From positions 1 through 39,904 of the forward strand of contig PNOC01000031.1 in assembly GCA_013824615.1 (NCBI GenBank): a stretch of DNA of 39,904 bases, given 5' to 3'. Made by a program: the position numbers and the translations under genes. The notes under the pieces are model-generated. The model worked only from the letters and a program-made list of their open reading frames with translations, was not told where the DNA came from and searched no databases. The first letter of the stretch is position 1, and each line of letters begins with the position of its first letter. This DNA is from Thermodesulfovibrio sp. (GTDB taxonomy: Bacteria; Nitrospirota; Thermodesulfovibrionia; Thermodesulfovibrionales; UBA6898). Shown here piece by piece: positions 24,383 to 32,996 of the stretch.

Positions 24383-25690
24383 ATGGAGACTGCTACGGGG
24401 CTCGACCCCAGACTGCCGCTTATACAGGATGCCGATCTGAACAATAAGATCGTGCTGGTCAGGTTCGACCATAATGTTGTCAAGAAAGGGGAGGTCCGCG
24501 ACCCTTTCAGGATTGACCGGACGATCGGAACGCTCTTCCATATTGTTGAGCGGGGAGGAAGGCCCATCCTGATGACGCATGTAGGCCGGCCCAAGGATAA
24601 GAAGTCCGGAATTATCACCTGCAGGCCGGAGGAGTCAGTCCTGCCGATCGCCCGTCACCTCGAGCAGAAGCTCCATATGAAGATCCATATCCCGTCTTTT
24701 CCTGCAGACCAGGAAAAAGGGATCACCGGCATCGATACGTCGATCAACCTCGCGATCAGGGACCTGCGCGAGCGGAAGATTGGCGCTATCTATCTGCCGA
24801 ACACACGCTGGTTTGCCGGGGAAGAGACAAAGGGAGATGCGGCCAGGAACTTCGCCCTGCAGCTTGCAGGGCTTGCCGACATCTATGTAAACGATGCCTT
24901 CGGTTCGTGGCAGCCCCACGCCTCCACCTGCGACATTACTGACTTTCTGCCCTCCTGTGCAGGCTTTCTGATGCAGCAGGAGATCCTGAATCTCAGCCGG
25001 GTGCTCAACCCTGTCCGGCCTTTTGTGGCTGCAGTAGCCGGCTCAAAATATGACACCAAGATCAAACCTCTCTATGCGATCTACGAGAAGGTCGACCAGC
25101 TAATACTCGGAGGGGTCATCTACAACACCTTCCTCTGCGCAAAGCATGATATAAGGATAAAAGGCGTCTCGGAGGAAGATATTAAGCTTGCGCAGGACCT
25201 CGTGGAAAGAGACAGGACACAGAAGAAGATCGTCGAGCTTCCCTTTGTAGTTGAGTCTGATGTCATGGAAGGACGCCTGGAGGGGAAGTATCGGACCATA
25301 TCGGTCAGAGACTTCAGCCCAGGCAAAACCTACGGATACATTCTCGATATCGATCCCCGGTCCTTTGACGACCCAGCTGTTTCAGAGGCCATAGGGTCTG
25401 CGAAGACCATACTCATAAACGCGGTTATGGGTTATACGCCCCACTTCACCGCAGGGTCCCAGGCACTCGACAATACAATCGACAGCAACCGGGACGCCAT
25501 GAAGATGTACGGGGGCGGGGACACGCTCCAGGAATTCAAAGACCTCTGCCCCGGTCTCTATCTCTCGGTGATGGATAATGCAAATTACTACTTCTTTACC
25601 GGAGGCGGCACCGTACTCACGGCCATTGAGGAGGGAAGCCCTTACGGACTCAAGCCGGTGGAGGCACTTATGAAACAAAAAGCGGGCTGA
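24383..25690 (+). CDS. Divergent phosphoglycerate kinase family protein
   Basis: This 435-residue protein keeps the PGK frame: LVRFDHNVV (for RVDFNVP), THVGRPKDK, NTRWFAGEE, VNDAFGS, AGSKYDTK, GGGDT and FTGGGTVL. PGK transfers phosphate between 1,3-bisphosphoglycerate and ADP. Several sites differ: the segment after NDAFGS reads WQPHAST and lacks the Arg that binds the substrate in canonical PGK, and the WNGPMG loop is INAVMGY. Length is slightly above normal (about 395). It could be a diverged glycolytic enzyme or a paralogue with another substrate. The ATG has CCGGAGG upstream. It is divergent from hdrC and alone in its unit. Confidence 0.8.
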   Translation: METATGLDPRLPLIQDADLNNKIVLVRFDHNVVKKGEVRDPFRIDRTIGTLFHIVERGGRPILMTHVGRPKDKKSGIITCRPEESVLPIARHLEQKLHMKIHIPSFPADQEKGITGIDTSINLAIRDLRERKIGAIYLPNTRWFAGEETKGDAARNFALQLAGLADIYVNDAFGSWQPHASTCDITDFLPSCAGFLMQQEILNLSRVLNPVRPFVAAVAGSKYDTKIKPLYAIYEKVDQLILGGVIYNTFLCAKHDIRIKGVSEEDIKLAQDLVERDRTQKKIVELPFVVESDVMEGRLEGKYRTISVRDFSPGKTYGYILDIDPRSFDDPAVSEAIGSAKTILINAVMGYTPHFTAGSQALDNTIDSNRDAMKMYGGGDTLQEFKDLCPGLYLSVMDNANYYFFTGGGTVLTAIEEGSPYGLKPVEALMKQKAG

Positions 25691-25720
25691 TCACTGAAAT
25701 TCTCAAAGTGATCAGCCCGC
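25682..25720 (-). terminator. Terminator of the DEAD-box gene, overlapping the pgk stop
   Basis: GCGGGCTGATCACT pairs perfectly with AGTGATCAGCCCGC (14 bp, 11-base loop). On the minus strand a T-run TTTTTGTTT follows; it is provided by the last codons of the pgk-like gene. On the plus strand no T-run follows, so it mainly serves the helicase gene. Confidence 0.8.
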
Positions 25721-25757
25721 TTCCCTGAAAAAGCAGTCCTTGATTGTTAAGGCTTGA

Positions 25758-27035
25758 TTACCAGCGAGTACCGGAGGTTTTCACGGAACTGGAGGTCTTG
25801 GGCTTCGGGTTTGTCCCCCACCTTCTTCCGGCATTCTTTGCTGCACCGGGCTTGCGCGCCGGAACTGCCTGCCTGGGCGGACGGGCAAACTCCGTGTCCT
25901 TATGCGCCGCAGTGGCTTTATAATCAAAACCCTCGATCGTGCGGCGTTCAATCGGTCCGCCGAGAACCCTTTCTATCGAACGAACCATATCCGTATCTTC
26001 GCCAGTCACCAGGGTATAGGCGTCCCCGCTCCGGGCTGCGCGGCCTGTTCTGCCGATCCGGTGGATATAGGCATCCGTGGTGTTCGGAATGTCATAGTTG
26101 ACGACGTGCGAAATCTGGGTAACGTCAATCCCGCGCGCCGCAATATCGGTTGCTACAAGGATCTGGTACGTACCGTCGCGGAACCCGGTCATGGCAGCCT
26201 GACGCCTCTGCTGTGAGAGATTTCCCTGCAGAGAGGCTGTCTTGTATCCGGCCTTGACCAGCTGTTCTCCCAGGCGCTTGGCGCGATGTTTGGTACGGGT
26301 GAATATCAGGACTGATTCAGTGTCCGTATGGTGCAGCAGATTGAGCAGAAGAGGTGTCTTGAGGTGCTGGGCCACAGGATAAAGTGCGTGGCTTACCGTG
26401 ACCGCCGGCAGCGTAGAGCCGACATCAAGGGTTACCGGGTCTTTCAAGACATCATTTGCCAGATGGCGTATCTCCTTCGGCATGGTGGCCGAAAAAAGCA
26501 GGGTCTGGCGCTTCTGGGGGATATGCTTCAGGATCTTCTTTATATCAGGGAGAAAGCCCATGTCAAACATATGGTCTGCCTCGTCGAGGACAAGCACCTC
26601 AAGTTTGGAGAGGTCGATCGTCCCCTGTCCTATATGGTCGAGGAGCCTTCCGGGGCAGGCAACAACGATCTCGGCACCGCGCCTCAGCTTTTCGATCTGG
26701 GGGCTAACGCCGACACCACCATAGACCGTGACGCTCTTGAGACGGGTCTGATGGCCAAGACTCCCGATTGACTCGTGGATCTGTTCTGCGAGTTCCCGGG
26801 TGGGGGCAATTACCAGCGCCCGAACCTGCCGCCGCTCGCCGCTCATCAGGCGGTTAAGTATCGGCAGCACGAATGCTGCGGTCTTGCCTGTGCCGGTCTG
26901 GGCAAGGCCCATAACATCGCGTCCTTTTAAAACTGGAGGGATCGCCTGTTCCTGAATCGGTGTAGGGGTACTGTACCCTGCTGCCACAACTCCGGCTGCA
27001 ACGGTAGGGTGAAGATTAAACTTACTGAATTCCAT
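25758..27035 (-). CDS. DEAD-box ATP-dependent RNA helicase, RhlE-like
   Basis: This 425-residue protein shows all DEAD-box motifs in order: Q motif FSKFNL and TPIQEQAIP, AQTGTGKT (I), PTRELAEQ (Ia), TPGR-like ACPGRLLD (Ib), DEAD (II), SAT (III), then VLIFTRTK (IV), ATDIAARGID (V) and HRIGRTGR (VI). The C-terminal 60 residues are basic and rich in Lys, Arg, Pro and Ser, as in RhlE/RhlB relatives. It unwinds RNA, probably in ribosome assembly or RNA decay. GGAGTCTTA precedes the ATG. It converges with the pgk-like gene, sharing a terminator. Confidence 0.95.
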   Translation of the reverse strand: MEFSKFNLHPTVAAGVVAAGYSTPTPIQEQAIPPVLKGRDVMGLAQTGTGKTAAFVLPILNRLMSGERRQVRALVIAPTRELAEQIHESIGSLGHQTRLKSVTVYGGVGVSPQIEKLRRGAEIVVACPGRLLDHIGQGTIDLSKLEVLVLDEADHMFDMGFLPDIKKILKHIPQKRQTLLFSATMPKEIRHLANDVLKDPVTLDVGSTLPAVTVSHALYPVAQHLKTPLLLNLLHHTDTESVLIFTRTKHRAKRLGEQLVKAGYKTASLQGNLSQQRRQAAMTGFRDGTYQILVATDIAARGIDVTQISHVVNYDIPNTTDAYIHRIGRTGRAARSGDAYTLVTGEDTDMVRSIERVLGGPIERRTIEGFDYKATAAHKDTEFARPPRQAVPARKPGAAKNAGRRWGTNPKPKTSSSVKTSGTRW

Positions 27036-27308
27036 TAAGACTCCTTTTTTTCTGCGTTCGGGGAAAGACCCCCGGTGTATTCCGGGGCTGAGAAAGACGT
27101 GGCATTCATCGACTAGTTTCCGGTTGTACAGCAGTTCTGTGATAAGTTACCGTAACAGCTTTGGGTATGTCCTGTCAAGGCATAATCATTGCCGGGACAA
27201 AAGCATGCCGGATATCCCGTGGCCTGACCCTTGCGATTTATCACTGTTTTTCCCTATGATAATTTCATAAATTCCCGTACATCTATGGAAGCAGGGGAGG
27301 CAAGAAAA

Positions 27309-28142
27309 ATGTGTGAGTTCTGCACAAAGCACGGCGAAGGCAAAGAGTGGTATCTGAACGTCCAAAACTATTCAAAAGAGCTGCTCCACGATCCCCGTCG
27401 CCTGCATATGATCAGGAACTTCTACCGGGAGATGGTTGACCAGGGCAACAACACCATCACCCGCATCGAGAAGTTGTCGCAGCGCAACCCGCGACTGCTC
27501 GATAAAATAAAGGATACTTATACCGCGGAAATGAAGTCAGTGCATTTTGGCCAGGTCCTTCCATGGGAAGATGTGGCCAGGATACTCTCTTTCTGCAACA
27601 CAGCCGTCAGACTGCCCTGCGGCTGCCGCTGGGCCTTCAGCAAGCAGGAAAAACGTGTCTGCTTCGGGATCAGCTACGGCACAGACGGGTGGTATCATGA
27701 TCTGGACACTGACTATTTTGGCTCTCCCGATGTATCCCATTTTGACTATCTGGAGAAAGAAGAGGCTGTCGAGCTGATAAAGGACCTCGGAAGACAGGGG
27801 ATGGTCCATAGCGTCTGGACGTTTCAGACCCCCTTTATCGGGGCAATATGCAACTGCGACCTGAAGTCCTGCCTGGCAATGAGGAGCACGGTCGGCCTCG
27901 GGATGCCGGCGATGTTCAGGGCTGAGAAGATCGCCGCAATCGACAGCGAAAAATGCACCGGATGCCAGGAATGCATTCCCCGCTGCCAGTTCAACGCTAT
28001 CGGTTACTCAGGTGAGACGAACTACTCGTCGATTATCCCTGAAAATTGCTTTGGCTGCGGCGTCTGTCGCAATGCCTGTCCTGAGGATGCAATTCATCTG
28101 ACCGAGCGAAGCACTCACCCCTCGGCCTCGGCTATCTGGTGA
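27309..28142 (+). CDS. Multi-cysteine Fe-S protein with C-terminal ferredoxin domain
   Basis: This 277-residue protein starts at the ATG at 27309, with GGGGAGG eight bases upstream; the longer frame is not supported. Two [4Fe-4S] motifs lie at the end: C216xxC219xxC222xxxC226 and C247xxC250xxC253xxxC257. Before them are an N-terminal CEFC (C2, C5), C104 and C106 in LPCGCRW, C118 and C181-C183-C188 in CNCDLKSC, enough for additional centres. It is cytoplasmic, and I know similar proteins from anaerobic Desulfobacterota, without a defined role. It may be a low-potential electron carrier. Confidence 0.75.
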   Translation: MCEFCTKHGEGKEWYLNVQNYSKELLHDPRRLHMIRNFYREMVDQGNNTITRIEKLSQRNPRLLDKIKDTYTAEMKSVHFGQVLPWEDVARILSFCNTAVRLPCGCRWAFSKQEKRVCFGISYGTDGWYHDLDTDYFGSPDVSHFDYLEKEEAVELIKDLGRQGMVHSVWTFQTPFIGAICNCDLKSCLAMRSTVGLGMPAMFRAEKIAAIDSEKCTGCQECIPRCQFNAIGYSGETNYSSIIPENCFGCGVCRNACPEDAIHLTERSTHPSASAIW

Positions 28143-28208
28143 GGTCAGTCCTGACGGGTTACGATAAATCTGTAATGTTCTGAATTATTGACAAAATTCT
28201 TTTCCCTG

Positions 28209-28236
28209 TTGAAACATTTGTACGCTTTGATATAGT
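28209..28236 (+). promoter_or_regulatory. Candidate promoter of the gene at 28316
   Basis: TTGAAA at 28209-28214 and TATAGT at 28231-28236 are separated by 16 bp, about 75 bases before the start codon. A second TTGACA lies slightly upstream, without a good partner. Confidence 0.5.
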
Positions 28237-28315
28237 TTAAAAGACAGGCCCGCTATCAATAGATGGTCGCAATTTTAATAAAATAACCCGTAGGATATTG
28301 AAAACCGGAGTATAT

Positions 28316-28729
28316 ATGGCAGAGAAAACAAAAAAAGAGATCAAGGCAGCACAGGATGCACTCGAGATCCTGATGAACATTCTACCGAAGTCAGAAAAGG
28401 GTATCCATAATATTGCGTATACCGTCGGGCTCATAAGCCGCGAGTCCGGAATACCTGTCGAGCAGGCGACAGAATTGATCATGGCATGGGGCGAACGGTT
28501 GAGGACCCTTCCGAATTTCAAGGAACTCTACCCGCATTACAAGAAACCTTCACTCTATCGCTACCAGGTCCGCTATGCTGCCCTGAGTGCCTACAAGAGA
28601 ACTCAGGACAAGCCCTCATCCCAGTGGTTTGAAAGCCTGACGGGCAAAAAAGCACCAGCGGCATCCTTCTGGGACAGTGTTCCTCCTGTGAAGAAAAGGG
28701 GCAGACCCAAAAAAGTTGCGACGGAATAG
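28316..28729 (+). CDS. Small hypothetical protein with AT-hook-like tail
   Basis: This 137-residue protein starts at the ATG at 28316 with CCGGAG upstream. I do not recognise the family. The first 80 residues look helical (IKAAQDALEILMNILPKS, VEQATELIMAWGERL). The tail VKKRGRPKK matches the AT-hook core (GRP flanked by basic residues), which binds the minor groove of AT-rich DNA. It may therefore be a DNA-associated protein. It has its own likely promoter and precedes the helicase gene by 114 bases. Confidence 0.6.
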   Translation: MAEKTKKEIKAAQDALEILMNILPKSEKGIHNIAYTVGLISRESGIPVEQATELIMAWGERLRTLPNFKELYPHYKKPSLYRYQVRYAALSAYKRTQDKPSSQWFESLTGKKAPAASFWDSVPPVKKRGRPKKVATE

Positions 28730-28843
28730 CACCTGCTCCGGAAGAATTCTGGCAGACCTGAACAACCCCGCTCCGTACGCCGGCATATAAGTTTTTCACC
28801 TTCTGTCTACGCGGAATAAACATCAAAAGGACATTTGCGGTCA

Positions 28844-30862
28844 ATGGATATATACAGAGCACTAGCACATTTGAACCCCCGGCAGAAGGAAGCCGTCATG
28901 CATACAGACGGGGCACTCCTTATCCTTGCCGGGGCTGGTTCGGGCAAGACCAGGGTGATCACCCTGCGGACCGCATACCTGATAAGTACCGGTGTTCCGG
29001 CACGGTCGATTCTGGCGGTCACCTTTACCAATAAGGCAGCAACGGAGATGAAAGAACGTGTAAAGTCGATGGTCCAGGGTGCGGGCGGGACCCCGGTCAT
29101 CTCTACGTTCCATTCTCTATGCCTGAAAATACTGAGGCGCGAAATCGAACACCTGGGGTACCGGAAAGACTTCACGATCTACGACACCTCAGAGCAGGTG
29201 TCTCTCCTGAGGAATATATTGTCGGACATCAAATTCTACGACAAGAGCTTTAAGGCAGAATCCATTCTCGAGAGGATCAGCCGTACAAAAAACGATTTTA
29301 CTTCTACAGAACGGGTCCCCTCTGAAGTACCGCTCGAAGAAGCCTCTGCCATGGTCTATCCGAAATATCTGGAAGCCCTGAAATCTCTTAATGCGCTTGA
29401 CTTCGATGACCTCCTGCTTTTGACACTCAAGCTCTTCAGGGAACATCCGGATGTCCTGAATAAATACCAGGAGAGATTCAGGTATATCATGGTCGACGAG
29501 TATCAGGATACAAACCGGGTGCAGTATGATTTCATCAAACTCCTGGCGGGTGAGCGCAGGAATCTCTGTGTAGTCGGGGATGATGATCAGTCCATCTATG
29601 GCTGGCGCGGTGCCAACCTCGGCAATATTCTTGATTTCGAAAAGGATTTTCCGGGCACGGTCATTGTCCGTCTTGAACAGAATTACCGCTCCTTCGGGCA
29701 TATCCTCAGAGCGGCAAACGGCGTCATCACCAACAACACAAAACGGATGGAGAAAGCCTTATGGACCGACAGGGGCGACGGACCGCGGGTCAGAATCCTT
29801 AAGACAAGAGATACGGAAGATGAAGCCGAATGGCTGGCCAAAAGAATCGCCTCTATCCGCTTCGAGCGAAACAACCCTTATGAGGATTTTGCAGTGATCT
29901 ACCGGGCGAACATATTTTCGAAGCCGTTCGAGGAGGCCCTGCGGAGGCAGAGGATACCTTATTCGGTTGTAGGCGGGACCAGCTATTTTGAAAACAAAGA
30001 GATAAAAGACGTTGCAGCCTATCTGAAAATCATAGCCAACCCCTCGGACGACCTCAGCCTGCTTCGGGCCGCCAACGCACCGAAAAGGGGTCTGGGGACT
30101 TCGACTCTCGGCATACTCTCTGAATTCAGCCGGGCGAATTCTCTGTCTCTGCTTGACACCTTTGGGAGTGCTTCAGGGGTCCCGGGTCTGAGCCCAAAGG
30201 CCGCCTCTTCTGCCTCAAATCTGTTTGCCCTGATCAACCGCTACCGGCCACTTTTTGCAAAGGGCAGAGAAATGGGCAGAATACTGAAAGGGCTCATCGA
30301 AGAGGTCAGCTATAACAGCTATATTACCGAGCTTTATAAGACACCCGAGACAGCATTCCGAAAGATAGAAAATCTTGATGGTTTTGTCGAGTCCCTCAGT
30401 CGCTATGAAGCAGCTGAATTTCCTCCTTCGCTCCACGGATTTCTGGAGGCAATGGCGCTCACAGACCTGCTGGAAGCCAAAGAGGAAAAGGGTGGCAGGG
30501 GGGTTACGCTGATCTCTTTTCACTCGTCAAAAGGCCTGGAATTCCCGGTGGTTTTTATAGTCGGGACCGAAGAGGATATCCTGCCCCACCGTAAGTCTGC
30601 GGACACAGACGAGGGACTTGAAGAGGAAAGACGGCTCTTTTATGTCGGCATAACCAGGGCCAGGAACGAATTATATATAACGTATGCCGACCACAGAACC
30701 AAATACGGAAAAGAAGCCGCAGCTGCCCCCTCAAGGTTTCTCGATGAAATACCGGCGGAGGTCATAAAAAAACTCGACCGCTTTGAAGAACTCGGGCCGG
30801 AAGAAGAAAAGGTCTATGCAGAAAAATTCTTTGCAAATATCAAGGCAATACTGGGAGAATGA
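28844..30862 (+). CDS. UvrD/Rep/PcrA-family DNA helicase
   Basis: This 672-residue superfamily-1 helicase shows LNPRQKEAV (Q motif), AGAGSGKT (Walker A), TFTNKAATEM (Ia), VDEYQDTN (II), GDDDQSIYGWRGA (III), QNYRS (IV), SFHSSKGLEFPVVF (V) and VGITRARNELYITYA (VI). It unwinds DNA 3'-5' in repair or replication restart. The protein is shorter than E. coli UvrD (720), lacking part of the C-terminal extension that contacts repair partners. ATG at 28844 is chosen; a TTG nine bases upstream is possible. The GGDEF gene follows after only four bases, so they are cotranscribed. Confidence 0.93.
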   Translation: MDIYRALAHLNPRQKEAVMHTDGALLILAGAGSGKTRVITLRTAYLISTGVPARSILAVTFTNKAATEMKERVKSMVQGAGGTPVISTFHSLCLKILRREIEHLGYRKDFTIYDTSEQVSLLRNILSDIKFYDKSFKAESILERISRTKNDFTSTERVPSEVPLEEASAMVYPKYLEALKSLNALDFDDLLLLTLKLFREHPDVLNKYQERFRYIMVDEYQDTNRVQYDFIKLLAGERRNLCVVGDDDQSIYGWRGANLGNILDFEKDFPGTVIVRLEQNYRSFGHILRAANGVITNNTKRMEKALWTDRGDGPRVRILKTRDTEDEAEWLAKRIASIRFERNNPYEDFAVIYRANIFSKPFEEALRRQRIPYSVVGGTSYFENKEIKDVAAYLKIIANPSDDLSLLRAANAPKRGLGTSTLGILSEFSRANSLSLLDTFGSASGVPGLSPKAASSASNLFALINRYRPLFAKGREMGRILKGLIEEVSYNSYITELYKTPETAFRKIENLDGFVESLSRYEAAEFPPSLHGFLEAMALTDLLEAKEEKGGRGVTLISFHSSKGLEFPVVFIVGTEEDILPHRKSADTDEGLEEERRLFYVGITRARNELYITYADHRTKYGKEAAAAPSRFLDEIPAEVIKKLDRFEELGPEEEKVYAEKFFANIKAILGE

Positions 30863-30866
30863 GAAC

Positions 30867-31610
30867 ATGACAGACCATAGCCAGCTCCACGACGCATTAA
30901 AAAAGCTCTCCGGTGACATCCGGGTACTGATTGATCTCTCCAGAAACGAGACTGATGCCTCCTGGGATCAGATGATCGAGACCGTAAAAAAAGAGATCGC
31001 CAGCGAGGATCTTCACACGGCGCCCCGGGGTGGACGGAGGGACACTGACATCATATACCGCGCCTTGATCTCTGAAATTTACGACCATCTCGGCCTGCTC
31101 GTCAGGAACCTGAAGGCCTCCCAGGAGAGGCTGCGGAAACTTGCCACCAGAGATCTGCTTACCGGACTTTACAACCGGAATTTTTTTAATGAGGCAATTG
31201 TCCGGGACATCCGAAAGGCAGAAAGAAAACATGAGAAGCTTGCATTGATTATCATAGATATCGACAACTTCAAAAACATCAACGACACCTACGGTCATCT
31301 CCACGGAGACGGCGTACTCCGGGAATGTGCGCGTATATTAAAGAGTGCTGTCAGGAAATCCGACTTTCTCTGCCGCTATGGGGGCGATGAGTTTGTTATT
31401 GTAACCCCGATGCCTTCCTGCGAAGAAAATGCACCTCTCTACGCGAGGATTGAAGAAAACGTCACCGCGTGGAACATTGAATACGCAACTCTGGACTACA
31501 AACTCTCCCTGAGCATCGGCTGTTCAGTCTGGGAAGCAGGCAAGGACATTATCGAAGTTTTGAGCGCGGCCGACAAAAAAATGTACCGGAACAAGAGAAA
31601 GAAGAAATAA
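30867..31610 (+). CDS. Diguanylate cyclase with GGDEF domain
   Basis: This 247-residue protein starts at the ATG at 30867, with GGGAGAA upstream, four bases after the helicase stop. Residues 1-80 show no known sensor and probably form a helical regulatory or coiled segment. Residues about 85-245 are a GGDEF domain with DLLTGLYNR, DIDNFKNINDTYGH and RYGGDEF. RKSD five residues before GGDEF is an intact inhibitory I-site (RxxD), so product feedback is expected. It should make c-di-GMP. Cotranscription with a DNA helicase is odd and perhaps accidental. It converges with the globin-coupled gene. Confidence 0.92.
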   Translation: MTDHSQLHDALKKLSGDIRVLIDLSRNETDASWDQMIETVKKEIASEDLHTAPRGGRRDTDIIYRALISEIYDHLGLLVRNLKASQERLRKLATRDLLTGLYNRNFFNEAIVRDIRKAERKHEKLALIIIDIDNFKNINDTYGHLHGDGVLRECARILKSAVRKSDFLCRYGGDEFVIVTPMPSCEENAPLYARIEENVTAWNIEYATLDYKLSLSIGCSVWEAGKDIIEVLSAADKKMYRNKRKKK

Positions 31611-32762
31611 TCAATCGGATGAAGCCGGGAGAATAACCGTGACCGTCGTCCCCTTTCCCTCAACAGGCTCTATGGTGAGTTTGCCAAAACTCCTTTTTAC
31701 TGCCAGCTGGACAATAGCCAGCCCGAACCCGGTGCCCTGTGACTTTGTGGAATAAAAAGGGGAGACCAGCTTTTCAAGGTCATCCTCCTTCGGCGGCAGG
31801 CCGGTGTTAAATATTGCTATTCTTACGTCCTGATACGGGTCACCTGCGGTCGAGGCCGTTATCCGTATGACAGGGTCTGACAGGTCAATCGCATCAATGC
31901 TGTTCTGGAACAGACAATAGAAGAGCTGGTCCATATCGCTGCGGTCAGCCCGGACAAAGGGAAGGCTGCCGAGTTCCAGACTGACCTGGATCTTTTTCTC
32001 TGCCAGCTGGACAGCCAGCTTCTCAAGCGCAGTGCGGATCGGGGCCTCCGGATGGACAAAGGTAATCTCCTGCTCCCGGGTGAACATTTCATTGTAGATT
32101 TTGATGTCCTGTACTATTCTTTCCAGCCTCGACGTCTGTGCAATAAGATCTGAATAGGTGCCATAGGCATTGCTTTCCGGATCAGCCTTGCGCTGGAGCC
32201 TCCGGATATTTCCTCCCATGATCGCCACCGGATTTCTGACCTTATCTGCAATCCCCCGAATCACCTCCATATCGCACCGGGTTGTCGCCTCAATAAAGGC
32301 GGTTGTCTCGATCAACAGGCAGAGGTCTATCAGGGCGTCAAGGGTAGCCGTAATCCTGAGTCTGTCGTCAGCCGGGATTTCCGAGCTGATTATCTTCTGG
32401 CAGAACTGGCGGACCAGAGAAAAACCGAGATTCGAAAACCTCTGATCGAGCCCGACCTCGACATGCCTGAGGCCGACCTTCCAGAGGTATGCGTGAAATG
32501 ACCGGTCGAGCCCGCGTGTCACAAGGGATTCAAACCAGAGGGCCCAGACCTTCACCAGAAAGCCTGGCCTTTCCTCCCTCTCAAGAATCAACCCTGTTTC
32601 GGTGATATCAAGAAACTCCTGATGCAGAAAATTCGCAAACTCTTCTTTATGCTTAAGAAAAATTGGCGAATAGGTATTGAGCAGTTCAACCTCTTTTTCA
32701 TCCAGCTTCAGCTTCTCGATATACGTCTCGAATTTATCGTATGGGGGTAATGTCTCATTCAT
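31611..32762 (-). CDS. Globin-coupled histidine-kinase-like protein lacking H-box His
   Basis: This 383-residue protein begins at the ATG at 32762. Residues 15-125 resemble a globin-coupled sensor domain, with a likely proximal His at H100 (KVGLRHVEVGL), so it may bind heme and sense O2 or NO. Residues 165-220 form the dimerisation helix; the H-box reads ADKVRNPV, with D173 where the phosphorylated His stands. Residues 235-381 are an HATPase domain with QNSIDAI (N-box), FNTG (G1, Asp replaced by Asn) and GTGFGLAI (G2). It probably binds ATP but cannot autophosphorylate in the usual way. No response regulator is adjacent. Confidence 0.8.
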   Translation of the reverse strand: MNETLPPYDKFETYIEKLKLDEKEVELLNTYSPIFLKHKEEFANFLHQEFLDITETGLILEREERPGFLVKVWALWFESLVTRGLDRSFHAYLWKVGLRHVEVGLDQRFSNLGFSLVRQFCQKIISSEIPADDRLRITATLDALIDLCLLIETTAFIEATTRCDMEVIRGIADKVRNPVAIMGGNIRRLQRKADPESNAYGTYSDLIAQTSRLERIVQDIKIYNEMFTREQEITFVHPEAPIRTALEKLAVQLAEKKIQVSLELGSLPFVRADRSDMDQLFYCLFQNSIDAIDLSDPVIRITASTAGDPYQDVRIAIFNTGLPPKEDDLEKLVSPFYSTKSQGTGFGLAIVQLAVKRSFGKLTIEPVEGKGTTVTVILPASSD

Positions 32763-32848
32763 ACTCGGGTTTTTCCTTCCGTCCAATAATATTTGCCTGA
32801 ACGCATACTACCTTTCCCTGAATCGAGTCTGGGTACTAAGTCAGAAGT

Positions 32849-32922
32849 CGTCATCCTCGGGCTTGACCCGGGGATCCAGAACCTCTTGAAAACAATGGAT
32901 TCCCGCCTTCGCGAGAATGACT
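32849..32922. repeat. Pair of REP-like intergenic palindromes
   Basis: GTCATCCTCGGGCTTGACC with CCCGGGGATCC forms one palindrome and GGATTCCCGCCTTCGCGAG with AATGAC forms another 20 bases later. These are widespread intergenic repeat types in GC-moderate bacteria and match the smaller sites near 1952 and 3222. Confidence 0.6.
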
Positions 32923-32996
32923 GCCAAAATGGTTTATTTGAGTCAGTATTACCGCAAGTCGCCACTCAAGGTCTATGAATTCTTCCTCTTTCATTG

